Position numbers and translations under genes: made by a program. A stretch of DNA of 37,828 nucleotides from Variovorax sp. CAN15. Lineage in GTDB: Bacteria > Pseudomonadota > Gammaproteobacteria > Burkholderiales > Burkholderiaceae_C. A model generated the notes under the pieces. That model was not told the origin of the DNA and made no database searches. It saw only the letters and a list, made by a program, of their open reading frames with translations. The stretch is taken from contig NZ_JASMRZ010000030.1 of the NCBI RefSeq assembly GCF_030462475.1, positions 23,765 through 61,592 of the forward strand, given 5' to 3'. Numbering within the stretch: position 1 is the first letter of the stretch; each line of letters starts with the position of its first letter. Positions 1 to 7,171 of this stretch are shown here, piece by piece.

Positions 1-1205
1 TCGGCCAGGCGGTTGTTGTCGCTGAAGTACCAGCGCACCACGTCGGCCGGCTTTTCGTAGCTGGCGGCCAGCTCGTCGATGTGGGCCTTGATCTGCTCGG
101 GCTTGGCCTGCAGGTTGTTGGCGCGCACCAGTTCGGCCACCACCAGGCCCAGGCGCACGCGGCGCTCGGCTTGCGGACGGAACACTTCCTCGGGAATCGG
201 GGCCTTGTCGGCGTCCTTGATGCCGCGCTGCTTCAGCTCGGCGCGGGCGCCTTCGATCATGCGGCTGACTTCGGACTGCACGCTGGCGTTGGGCAGGTCG
301 AGCTCGGCGTTGGCCACCAGGGCGTCCATCACGGCATTCTTGTTGCGAGCCAGCAGGCGGAACTTCACTTCGCGCTCGAGGTTGCGCTTGATGTCGGCGC
401 GCAGGCCTTCCACGGTGGCTTCGGCGATGCCGAGCGACTTGGCGAGCTGCTCGTTGACTTCGGGCAGGTGCGAGGCTTCGATCTTCTTCACGGTGACGAG
501 GAAGTCGGCCTGCTTGCCGGCCACGTCCTTGCCGTGGTAGTCGGCGGGGAACGACAGCGGGAAGGTGCGGCTGTCGCCCGACTTCATGCCGCGCACGGCG
601 TCTTCGAATTCCTTGAGCATCTGGCCTTCGCCGACGACGAACTGGAAGTCTTCGGCCTTGCCGCCCTGGAAGGGCTCGCCGTCGATCTTGCCTTCGAAGT
701 CGACCGTCACGCGGTCATCGTCCTGTGCAACGGCGTCTTGCGCGCGCTGGGCGAAGGTACGGCGCTGCTTGCGCAGGATGTCGAGCGTCTTGTCGATGGC
801 TTCTTCGCCGACTTCGGCCGAGAGCTTCTCGACTTCGGCGCCCGACAGGTCGTTGATCTTGACGTCGGGGAACACTTCGAAGACGGCGTCGAAAGCCAGC
901 TGGCCTTCGGGCGACTCTTCCTTCTCGGTGATGCGGGGCTGGCCCGCGACGCGCAGCTTGGCTTCGTTCGCGGCTTGCGAGAAGGCCTCGCCGACCTTGT
1001 CGTTCATGACTTCGTAGTGCACCGAGTAGCCATAGCGCTGGGCCACGACGTTCATCGGCACCTTGCCGGGACGGAAGCCGTCCATCTTGACGGTGCGCGC
1101 GAGCTTCTTGAGGCGCGAATCGACTTCGGACTGGATGGTGCCGACCGGCAGGGTCAGCGTGATCTTGCGTTCGAGCTTCTCGAGAGTTTCAACGGTCACG
1201 GTCAT
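1..1205 (-). CDS. tig: Trigger factor, ribosome-associated chaperone/prolyl isomerase (3' end outside window)
   Basis: Trigger factor binds the ribosome near the exit tunnel and shields nascent chains in the cytoplasm. The visible 401 codons begin MTVTVETLEKLERKITL. The ribosome-docking signature GFRPGKVP lies near residue 45 in the N-terminal domain. A central FKBP-like domain follows (about residues 160-245, including VDFEGKIDGEPFQGG), then the helical C-terminal domain, which runs off the left edge. The family is about 430-440 residues, so only the last few dozen are missing. The ATG at 1203-1205 is preceded on the minus strand by AGGAAGA at good spacing. Downstream neighbours in this family are usually clpP and clpX, which would lie outside the window. 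No defect is visible. Confidence 0.97.
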   Translation of the reverse strand, partial: MTVTVETLEKLERKITLTLPVGTIQSEVDSRLKKLARTVKMDGFRPGKVPMNVVAQRYGYSVHYEVMNDKVGEAFSQAANEAKLRVAGQPRITEKEESPEGQLAFDAVFEVFPDVKINDLSGAEVEKLSAEVGEEAIDKTLDILRKQRRTFAQRAQDAVAQDDDRVTVDFEGKIDGEPFQGGKAEDFQFVVGEGQMLKEFEDAVRGMKSGDSRTFPLSFPADYHGKDVAGKQADFLVTVKKIEASHLPEVNEQLAKSLGIAEATVEGLRADIKRNLEREVKFRLLARNKNAVMDALVANAELDLPNASVQSEVSRMIEGARAELKQRGIKDADKAPIPEEVFRPQAERRVRLGLVVAELVRANNLQAKPEQIKAHIDELAASYEKPADVVRWYFSDNNRLA

Positions 1206-1472
1206 GATGTCTTCCTGGTAAGGGGGCTGGTGCGCGGGGCCTGCATCTTCTTTATCAATACAGATCAAGGACTTACACGCGCTCGCGGGATTTATGCGGA
1301 GGCAAGCGGATGCCGCCTGCAAAACTGGGCAACCTGCGATTCTAATCCGGCGGGAAAGCGGGTTTTCACCGGGATGAGCCACGGTGCTGACACTGGTCAG
1401 GTTTGGCCAATATTGGGCTCCTAGAGTGGCCATCATTCATCGTCCTGCCCAGGAACGCACAGGAAAACCCTC

Positions 1473-2435
1473 ATGCTCCAGCGAATGCTCGCCGTCCTCG
1501 CCCTCACTCTCGCCGCGGCATTCGGCCTGCCCTCCCTCGCGCAGGCCAGGACCGACGCACCAACCCCGAAAGAACCGACCATCCAGCAGATCTACGAGGC
1601 TGCCAACGGCGGCCGCATGTCCGACGCCGACGCGATGATCTCGAAGGTCCTGAAGGACCATCCCAACAGCGCCAAGGCGCATTTCGTGCACTCCGAACTG
1701 CTCGCGGCCGAAGGCAAGCTCGACGACGCGAGAAGCGAACTGACGAGGGCGAGGACGCTGTCGCCCCAACTCGACTTCGCAAAGCCCGAGGCCGTCGAAC
1801 GGCTCACGAACAAGCTCGACAAGCCGGTGCCACAGGCCAGGAGCACGCCCTCCCGCGTGAGCGAGCCCGCTGCGCCGGCACCGCGCGTCACAGAGAGCAG
1901 AACGAGTTCCGTACCGTGGATGCCCATCGCCCTGCTGGGGCTGCTGGTCGTCGGCTACCTCGCCTTCCGGCGCCGGGTCGCGCCGCCCGCGGCACCGGTC
2001 GCCCCGTCGTACGGCCCCGCACCGGGCATGCCCGGCATGCAGGGCGCGCCAGCAGGCTACGGAAGCTACGGCCCTGGCGGCAACTGGACGCCCGCGCCAC
2101 CGCCCGCCGCCAGCCCCGGCATGGGCCTCGGCTCGGCCCTTGCCACAGGCGCGGCCGTGGGCGTCGGCGCGATGGTCGCGCAGGAGGCTGTACGCCACTG
2201 GATGCACGGCAGCGACAGCAACGTGATCGACAACAGGGACAGCGGCACGACCCGCATCGCCGACAACGGAAACACCGAAATGGGCCGAGGCCTCTGGCCC
2301 TCGTCGACCACCCCGGAGCCTGAGCGCATCGTCGACAACGATTTCGGCATCAAGGACACGAGCTCCTGGGACGACGCAAGCAGCAGCGGCGGCAGCTTCG
2401 ACAGCGATAGCGGCAGCAGCGACAACGACTGGTGA
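1473..2435 (+). CDS. Exported single-pass membrane protein with TPR-like N-terminal half, function unknown
   Basis: A 320-residue protein. An N-terminal signal peptide (MLQRMLAVLALTLAAAFG, probable cleavage after SLAQA) precedes about 70 residues of paired helices (about 38-110) that look like one or two TPR units. A basic/Pro-rich linker, one membrane segment near residues 150-166 (MPIALLGLLVVGYLAF) and a Pro/Gly/Ala-rich stretch follow. Next is a hydrophobic Gly/Ala patch (GLGSALATGAAVGVGAMVAQ), and the tail is acidic and rich in Ser, Gly and Asp, ending in W. The Gly/Ser tail recalls some TPM/YgcG-type envelope proteins, but I see no TPM domain. It lies alone on the plus strand between tRNA-Leu and tig, both on the minus strand. 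I do not recognise a characterised function. Confidence 0.8.
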   Translation: MLQRMLAVLALTLAAAFGLPSLAQARTDAPTPKEPTIQQIYEAANGGRMSDADAMISKVLKDHPNSAKAHFVHSELLAAEGKLDDARSELTRARTLSPQLDFAKPEAVERLTNKLDKPVPQARSTPSRVSEPAAPAPRVTESRTSSVPWMPIALLGLLVVGYLAFRRRVAPPAAPVAPSYGPAPGMPGMQGAPAGYGSYGPGGNWTPAPPPAASPGMGLGSALATGAAVGVGAMVAQEAVRHWMHGSDSNVIDNRDSGTTRIADNGNTEMGRGLWPSSTTPEPERIVDNDFGIKDTSSWDDASSSGGSFDSDSGSSDNDW

Positions 2436-2442
2436 AAAGAAA

Positions 2443-2470
2443 AAGCCCCGTTCCTTGCGAAACGGGGCTT
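2443..2470 (-). terminator. Intrinsic terminator after tRNA-Leu, possibly bidirectional
   Basis: A perfect 10-bp stem (AAGCCCCGTT / AACGGGGCTT) encloses an 8-base loop. On the minus strand it is followed by a T-rich run (TTTTTCTTTT), so it reads best as the terminator of the tRNA-Leu transcript. It also begins 7 bases after the stop of the plus-strand gene ending at 2435 and could stop that transcript too, though the plus-strand 3' flank is not T-rich. Confidence 0.85.
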
Positions 2471-2506
2471 CATGACTGCTCGATAGATCAGGCTACATAG
2501 CAGGGC

Positions 2507-2593
2507 TGGTGCGCGGGGCCGGACTCGAACCGGCACGTTCTTGCGAACGTCAGGACCTAAACCTGGTGCGTCTACCAATTTCGCCACCCGCGC
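2507..2593 (-). tRNA. tRNA-Leu (anticodon UAG)
   Basis: On the minus strand the acceptor arm GCGCGGG pairs with CCCGCGC, followed by discriminator A and an encoded CCA (2507-2509). The anticodon arm CAGG-TTTAGGT-CCTG gives anticodon TAG, reading CUA/CUG-type leucine codons. A long variable arm (ACGTTCGCAAGAACGT) marks a class II tRNA, as expected for leucine, and the T arm contains GGTTCGAGTCC. Length is 87 nt including CCA. It is followed by the terminator at 2443-2470. Confidence 0.97.
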
Positions 2594-2698
2594 GATGCCA
2601 ATCTTTTTTTCAGGTGAATGCAAAAGCGGACGGGCTTTCGGCATCACGGATTCCCGTGGGCCAAAGACCATCCGCTTGAAATCGGTCAGCCAGCGATT

Positions 2699-5600
2699 TT
2701 AGACGCTAATCGGGTGCGTTTCCGGCTCGCGCTTCACACGGAATGCGGCGGCGTACATCGCGGGCAGTGCAAGCAGGGTCAACACCGTTGCCACGATCAG
2801 GCCGCCCATGATTGCGACGGCCATCGGCCCCCAGAACACGCTGCGCGACAGCGGGATCATCGCCAGCACCGCCGCGGCCGCCGTCAGCACGATGGGCCGC
2901 AGACGCCGCACCGCCGACTCCACGATCGCGTCCCACGCCGGCACGCCCGCCGCGCGGTCGAGCTCGATCTGGTCGATCAGGATCACGGCGTTGCGCTGGA
3001 TCATGCCCATCAGCGCGATCACGCCCAGCAGCGCAACGAAGCCGAAGGGCCGGTTCAGCACCAGCAGTGCGCCGGCCACGCCGGCAATGCCCATCGGGCC
3101 GGTGATGAACACCAGCAGCGAACGGCTGAAGCTGTGCAGCTGCAGCATCAGCAGCGTGAACACCAGGAACAGCATGATCGGCACGCCCGCCACGATGGAG
3201 GCCGAGCCCTTGCTGCTTTCCTCGACCGCGCCGGCTACCTCGATGCGGTAGGCGCCCTGCCCGGCCGCAACCCAGCCGGCTTCCATTTCGCGCAGCTTCG
3301 GCAGCAGTTGCGTGGTCACGGTGGCGCCCTGCAGGCCCTCGACCACGTCGCCCTGCACGGTGATGGCGTAGTCGCGGTTCTCGCGCCACATCACGCCCGG
3401 CTCCCAGGTGAACACCGGCTTGGCGATCTGCGTGAGCGGGATCGAACGGCCCGAGGTCGTCGGGATGTAGGCGTTGCCGATGTCCGAGATGGCCTGGCGC
3501 TCGTCAGGCGCCTGGCGCAGCACGATGTCGATCAGCAGGTCGTTCTCGCGGTACTGGCCCACGGTGGTGCCGCTGAACATGGTCTTGGAAGCCTGCGCGA
3601 TGGCCTGGCTGGTCACGCCGAGCGCGCGCGCCTTCGCCTGGTCGATCTCGAGGCGGATCACCTTCACCGACTCGTTCCAGTTGTCGTTCACGCCACGCAT
3701 GTTGGCGTTGTCGCGCAGCACGGCCTTCACCTCGTCGGCATGGCCTCGCAGCAGCGCCGGGTCGGGGCCGATCACGCGGAACTGCACCGGATACGGCACC
3801 GGCGGCCCGTTGGGCAGCAGCTTGACGCGGCCGCGCACCTCGGGGAACTCCTGCGCCAGCACCTGCGGCAGCTTGATGCGCAGGGTCTCGCGCACCTTCA
3901 GGTCCTTGGGCAGCACGATGAGCTGCGACACGTTGGTCTGCGGGAACACCTGGTCCAGCGGCAGGTAGAAGCGCGGCACGCCGGAACCGATCCAGGTGCT
4001 GACAGTGCTCACGCCGGCCTCCTGCATCACGCGCTTCTCGACGCGCCTGGCCACTTCCTCGTTCGCAGCGAACGAGGTGCCCTCCGGGAACCAGAGGTCG
4101 ACCAGGATCTCCGGCCGGCTCGAATCAGGGAAGAACTGCTGCTGAACCTTGCCCATGCCGACGATGCCCAGCGCGAAGATCAGCACCGTGGCGCCGATGG
4201 TCATCCAGCGGTGCTGCACGCACCAGTTCACCGAGCGGCGGAAGGCGTTGTAGAACGGCGTGTCGAAGAGCTCGTGCGGCGGCGCGTTCGCGTCGTGCGG
4301 CTTCACCTTGAGCAGCAGCGTGCCGAGGTACGGCACGAAGTACACCGAGACGATCCACGACAGCACCAGCGCGATCACCGTCACCGCGAAGATGGCGAAG
4401 GTGTACTCGCCCGTCACCGACTTCGCGATGCCGATCGGCAGGAAGCCCGCCGCCGTGATGAGCGTGCCCGTGAGCATCGGCTTGGCCGTCACGTCGTAGG
4501 CGAAGGTGGCGGCGCGGACCTTGTCGTAGCCCTCCTCCATCTTCCGCACCATCATCTCGACCGCGATGATCGCGTCGTCCACCAGCAGGCCCAGCGCGAT
4601 GATGAGCGAGCCCAGCGATATCTTGTGCAGCCCGATGCCGAAGTAGTTCATCGCGAGGAAGGTCACGGCCAGCACCAGCGGAATGGTGATCGCCACCACC
4701 AGCCCCGGGCGCATGTCGATGTACCAGCCGAAGCGCCCGCCCTTGTGCAGGCCCAGCGAGATGATGCTCACGGCCAGAACGATGGCCACGGCCTCGATCA
4801 GCACGCCCACGAATTCATTGACCGAACTGGCCACCGCCACCGGCTGGTCCTGCACCTGCGCCAGCTTCACGCCGGCCGGCAGGCGCTGCCCGATGGTCAC
4901 GGCGGTGGCCTTCAGCGCCTTGCCCAACGCGATGATGTCGCCGCCCTTGGCCATCGACACGCCCAGCGCGATCACTTCCTTGCCCTGATGGTGCACCTTG
5001 ACCGACGGCGGATCGATGTAGCCGCGGTGGATGTCGGCGATGTCGCCGAGCTTGAGCTGGTTGCCCGAGCTGCCGCGGATGGGCATCTCGCGCAGCTGGT
5101 CGACGCTGGTGAACTGGCCCGCGACGCGCACCTGCACCACGTCCAGCGGCGACTGGATCGTGCCCGCGCTCTCGATGGCGTTCTGCGAGCCGAGCTGCGA
5201 GAGCACGGCGTTGAAATCCAGCCCCAGCTGCGCCAGGCGCTTCTGCGAGATCTCGATGTAGACCTTCTCGTCCTGCACGCCGAACTGGTCGACCTTGGCA
5301 ACGTCCTTCACGCGCAGCAGCTGCTGGCGCACGTCGTCGGCCATCGTCTTGAGCTCGGCGTAGCTGAAGCCTTCGCTCTCCAGCGCGTAGATCACGCCAT
5401 AGACATCGCCGAAGTCGTCGTTGAAGAACGGCCCCTGCACGCCGGCTGGCAGCGTGGCGCGCATGTCGCCGATCTTCTTGCGCACCGTGTACCAGACGTT
5501 GGCCACCTCGGTGGACTTCGACGAGTCCTTGATGTTGAAGATGATCTGCGACTCGCCGGGCTTCGAATAGCTGCGGATCTTGTCGGCGTAAGGAGCTTCC

Positions 5601-5857
5601 TGCAGCGTGCGCTCGAGCTTGTCGGTGACCTGCTCGGCCACCTGCTGCGCGGTGGCGCCGGGCCAGTAGGTGCGCACCACCATCGCGCGGAAGGTGAAGG
5701 GCGGGTCTTCGTCCTGCCCGAGCTGGAAGTACGCGAAGGCGCCCAGCACCATCAGCACCACCATCAGGTAGCGCGTGAGGGGCGCGTGGTCCAGCGCCCA
5801 TTTGGAGAGATTGAAGCCGGAGGGCTTGTCGGTGGGGGTCGCCGCGCCGCCGCTCAT
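2699..5857 (-). CDS. RND-family efflux permease (inner membrane)
   Basis: A 1052-residue proton-driven efflux permease of the AcrB/hydrophobe-amphiphile superfamily. It has TM1 (LTRYLMVVLMVLGAFAYF), two large periplasmic loops and 12 predicted membrane segments in two repeats. The TM4 proton-relay pair is present as LVDDAII (D427, D428). The TM10 position that is lysine in AcrB is arginine here (MIQRNAVIL, R955). The ATG at 5855-5857 overlaps the TGA of the adaptor gene by four bases, so the two are translationally coupled. No outer-membrane factor gene is adjacent; it may borrow one, for example the NodT-type protein at 30637-32178. The N-terminus MSGGAATPTDKPSGFNLSKW fits the family. Substrate cannot be told from sequence. 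Confidence 0.95.
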   Translation of the reverse strand: MSGGAATPTDKPSGFNLSKWALDHAPLTRYLMVVLMVLGAFAYFQLGQDEDPPFTFRAMVVRTYWPGATAQQVAEQVTDKLERTLQEAPYADKIRSYSKPGESQIIFNIKDSSKSTEVANVWYTVRKKIGDMRATLPAGVQGPFFNDDFGDVYGVIYALESEGFSYAELKTMADDVRQQLLRVKDVAKVDQFGVQDEKVYIEISQKRLAQLGLDFNAVLSQLGSQNAIESAGTIQSPLDVVQVRVAGQFTSVDQLREMPIRGSSGNQLKLGDIADIHRGYIDPPSVKVHHQGKEVIALGVSMAKGGDIIALGKALKATAVTIGQRLPAGVKLAQVQDQPVAVASSVNEFVGVLIEAVAIVLAVSIISLGLHKGGRFGWYIDMRPGLVVAITIPLVLAVTFLAMNYFGIGLHKISLGSLIIALGLLVDDAIIAVEMMVRKMEEGYDKVRAATFAYDVTAKPMLTGTLITAAGFLPIGIAKSVTGEYTFAIFAVTVIALVLSWIVSVYFVPYLGTLLLKVKPHDANAPPHELFDTPFYNAFRRSVNWCVQHRWMTIGATVLIFALGIVGMGKVQQQFFPDSSRPEILVDLWFPEGTSFAANEEVARRVEKRVMQEAGVSTVSTWIGSGVPRFYLPLDQVFPQTNVSQLIVLPKDLKVRETLRIKLPQVLAQEFPEVRGRVKLLPNGPPVPYPVQFRVIGPDPALLRGHADEVKAVLRDNANMRGVNDNWNESVKVIRLEIDQAKARALGVTSQAIAQASKTMFSGTTVGQYRENDLLIDIVLRQAPDERQAISDIGNAYIPTTSGRSIPLTQIAKPVFTWEPGVMWRENRDYAITVQGDVVEGLQGATVTTQLLPKLREMEAGWVAAGQGAYRIEVAGAVEESSKGSASIVAGVPIMLFLVFTLLMLQLHSFSRSLLVFITGPMGIAGVAGALLVLNRPFGFVALLGVIALMGMIQRNAVILIDQIELDRAAGVPAWDAIVESAVRRLRPIVLTAAAAVLAMIPLSRSVFWGPMAVAIMGGLIVATVLTLLALPAMYAAAFRVKREPETHPISV

Positions 5858-7053
5858 TTGGCGGCACCCGCTGCGATCTCCTTGTTCGTCGCGGCAACGG
5901 CCGTGACGGGCTGCGCCGACTCCTTCGCACCGGCACCGGCGGCAGCAGCAGCCGCCTCCCTGGACTGGTAGATGGTGACCTTCTGCCCCGGCGACAGCAC
6001 GTGCACGCCGGCCGCCACGACCATCATGCCGGGCGAGATGCCGCCGGCGATCACGGCCTCGTTGCCGTCGGCGGTGGCCACCTGCACGGTCTGCGAGCGC
6101 ACCGTCATGGTCGACTTGTCGAGCACCCACACGGCCGAGCCCTTGCCTTCCTGGCGCAGCGCGCTGGTCGGCAGCTTCATCACCGGGGCTGCCGAATGCG
6201 CCAGCGCCTGCGGGCGCGCGTAGACAGTGGCCCCGATCGGCGGCGCGGTGGCCGCGTCGATGGAAACCTTGACCGAATAGGTGCGCGTGACCGCATCGGC
6301 GCTGGCCGCCACCTCGCGGACCTGGCCCTGCAGTTCGTTGCCGCCTGACCAGCCGCGCACCGTGACGGGTGAGCCGGCCTTGATCAGCGTGGCGCGGTCT
6401 TCAGGCACCGCGAACACCACGTCGCGCGCGCCGTCCTGGGCGATGCGTACGACCGGCGTGCCGGCCTGCACGACCTGGCCGGGCTCGGCCTCGATGGCGG
6501 TGACGATGCCGGCCACGTCGGCCACTAGCGTCGTGTAGTTGGCCTGGTTGCCCTGCGAGGCGAGTTGCGCCTGCGCCTGTTCGAGCTGGGCCTGCGCGGC
6601 CTTCCAGGTGGTTTCGCGGCGCTCCAGCTCGGCGCCGCTGATGAAGTTCTGGGCGCGCAGCTCGGTGTAGCGCTTGAGGTCGGCCGCCGCCAGGTCACGG
6701 TTGGTCAGCGCGGCGGCCTGCTGGGCGCGTGCCGCTTCGGCGGCGAGGCGGTAATCCTGCGGATCGAGCTGGGCAAGTACCTGCCCTGCCTGCACATGCT
6801 GGCCGAGCTCGGCCTGGCGCCTGGTGATCTTGCCCCCGACGCGGAAGCCCAGGCGCGATTCGACCCGGGCTCGCACCTCGGCCGAGAACTCGGGCTGGGC
6901 GTCGAATTCGCTCGTGCCGACGGTCACGAACTTGACCGCCCGGACCGGGTCTTCGGCCGCGGGCTTCGGGGAGCAACCGGCAAGAAGCACGGCGGGAAGC
7001 AGCAGCCAGGCGGCGCTGCGCACACGGAACGGGGAGACGATGGAGGCGGTCAT
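5854..7053 (-). CDS. RND efflux periplasmic adaptor (membrane-fusion lipoprotein)
   Basis: A 399-residue HlyD/AcrA-type adaptor that would bridge the permease encoded just downstream to an outer-membrane channel. A lipoprotein signal ends in LLAGC (cysteine near residue 26). A biotinyl-lipoyl-like half motif (GFRVGGKITRR), an alpha-helical hairpin rich in Ala and Gln (about 100-170), the second lipoyl half (VADVAGIVTAIEAEPGQVV) and beta-barrel/membrane-proximal domains follow. The C-terminus carries a long Ala-rich, low-complexity tail (about residues 360-399). Its stop overlaps the permease start as ATGA. Expression is probably controlled by the promoter and palindromes at 7086-7146. Confidence 0.95.
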   Translation of the reverse strand: MTASIVSPFRVRSAAWLLLPAVLLAGCSPKPAAEDPVRAVKFVTVGTSEFDAQPEFSAEVRARVESRLGFRVGGKITRRQAELGQHVQAGQVLAQLDPQDYRLAAEAARAQQAAALTNRDLAAADLKRYTELRAQNFISGAELERRETTWKAAQAQLEQAQAQLASQGNQANYTTLVADVAGIVTAIEAEPGQVVQAGTPVVRIAQDGARDVVFAVPEDRATLIKAGSPVTVRGWSGGNELQGQVREVAASADAVTRTYSVKVSIDAATAPPIGATVYARPQALAHSAAPVMKLPTSALRQEGKGSAVWVLDKSTMTVRSQTVQVATADGNEAVIAGGISPGMMVVAAGVHVLSPGQKVTIYQSREAAAAAAGAGAKESAQPVTAVAATNKEIAAGAAK

Positions 7054-7085
7054 GAGACACCCTGGAGAGGACGAACCGAGTCATT

Positions 7086-7146
7086 ACTGACCCACTGGTT
7101 AGTAATCTAGGGTAAACGTGAACCAGTGTCAATGACCCGCTGGTCA
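7086..7146. promoter_or_regulatory. Paired palindromic operators, TetR-family type
   Basis: Site 1 (7086-7103) is ACTGACC-CACT-GGTTAGT, a 7-4-7 inverted repeat with one mismatch, and covers the predicted transcription start. Site 2 (7133-7146) is TGACC-CGCT-GGTCA, a perfect 5-4-5 inverted repeat just upstream of the -35 box. The centres are 45 bp apart and the two sites also match each other as direct repeats. A third, weaker partial copy (TGACACTGGTTCA on the minus strand, about 7119-7131) overlaps the -35. This arrangement suits a dimeric repressor such as a TetR-family efflux regulator. No such gene is adjacent, so the regulator must be elsewhere. Confidence 0.65.
7104..7132 (-). promoter_or_regulatory. 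Sigma70-type promoter of the RND adaptor-permease operon
   Basis: On the minus strand a perfect TTGACA (-35, 7127-7132) is separated by exactly 17 bases from TAGATT (-10, 7104-7109; four of six consensus positions). The predicted start site, near 7097, is about 45 bases upstream of the adaptor ATG. The -35 box and the start site are both embedded in or next to operator-like palindromes. Position, spacing and orientation make this the best sigma70-like promoter I recognised in the window. Confidence 0.7.
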
Positions 7147-7171
7147 CTAGGGCGGCCGGCCGCCAAAAAAC

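Noticed and set aside
1388..1399. TGACACTGGTCA resembling the RND operators at 7086-7146
   Set aside because: A single short match, about 75 bases upstream of an unrelated gene and without paired sites; likely chance.
81..1424. Plus-strand open frame opposite trigger factor
   Set aside because: Shadow of tig; composition is biased and no start signal is seen.
2618..5971. Very long open frame on the plus strand opposite the first RND permease (over 1100 codons)
   Set aside because: Antisense shadow of a GC-rich gene: His/Arg/Ala-rich composition, no domain, no ribosome-binding site, while the minus strand carries a full RND permease with motifs.
7151..7164. Perfect 14-bp palindrome GGCGGCCGGCCGCC as a kup terminator
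   Set aside because: In the kup direction the T-run precedes the hairpin rather than following it, so it is not a canonical intrinsic terminator.
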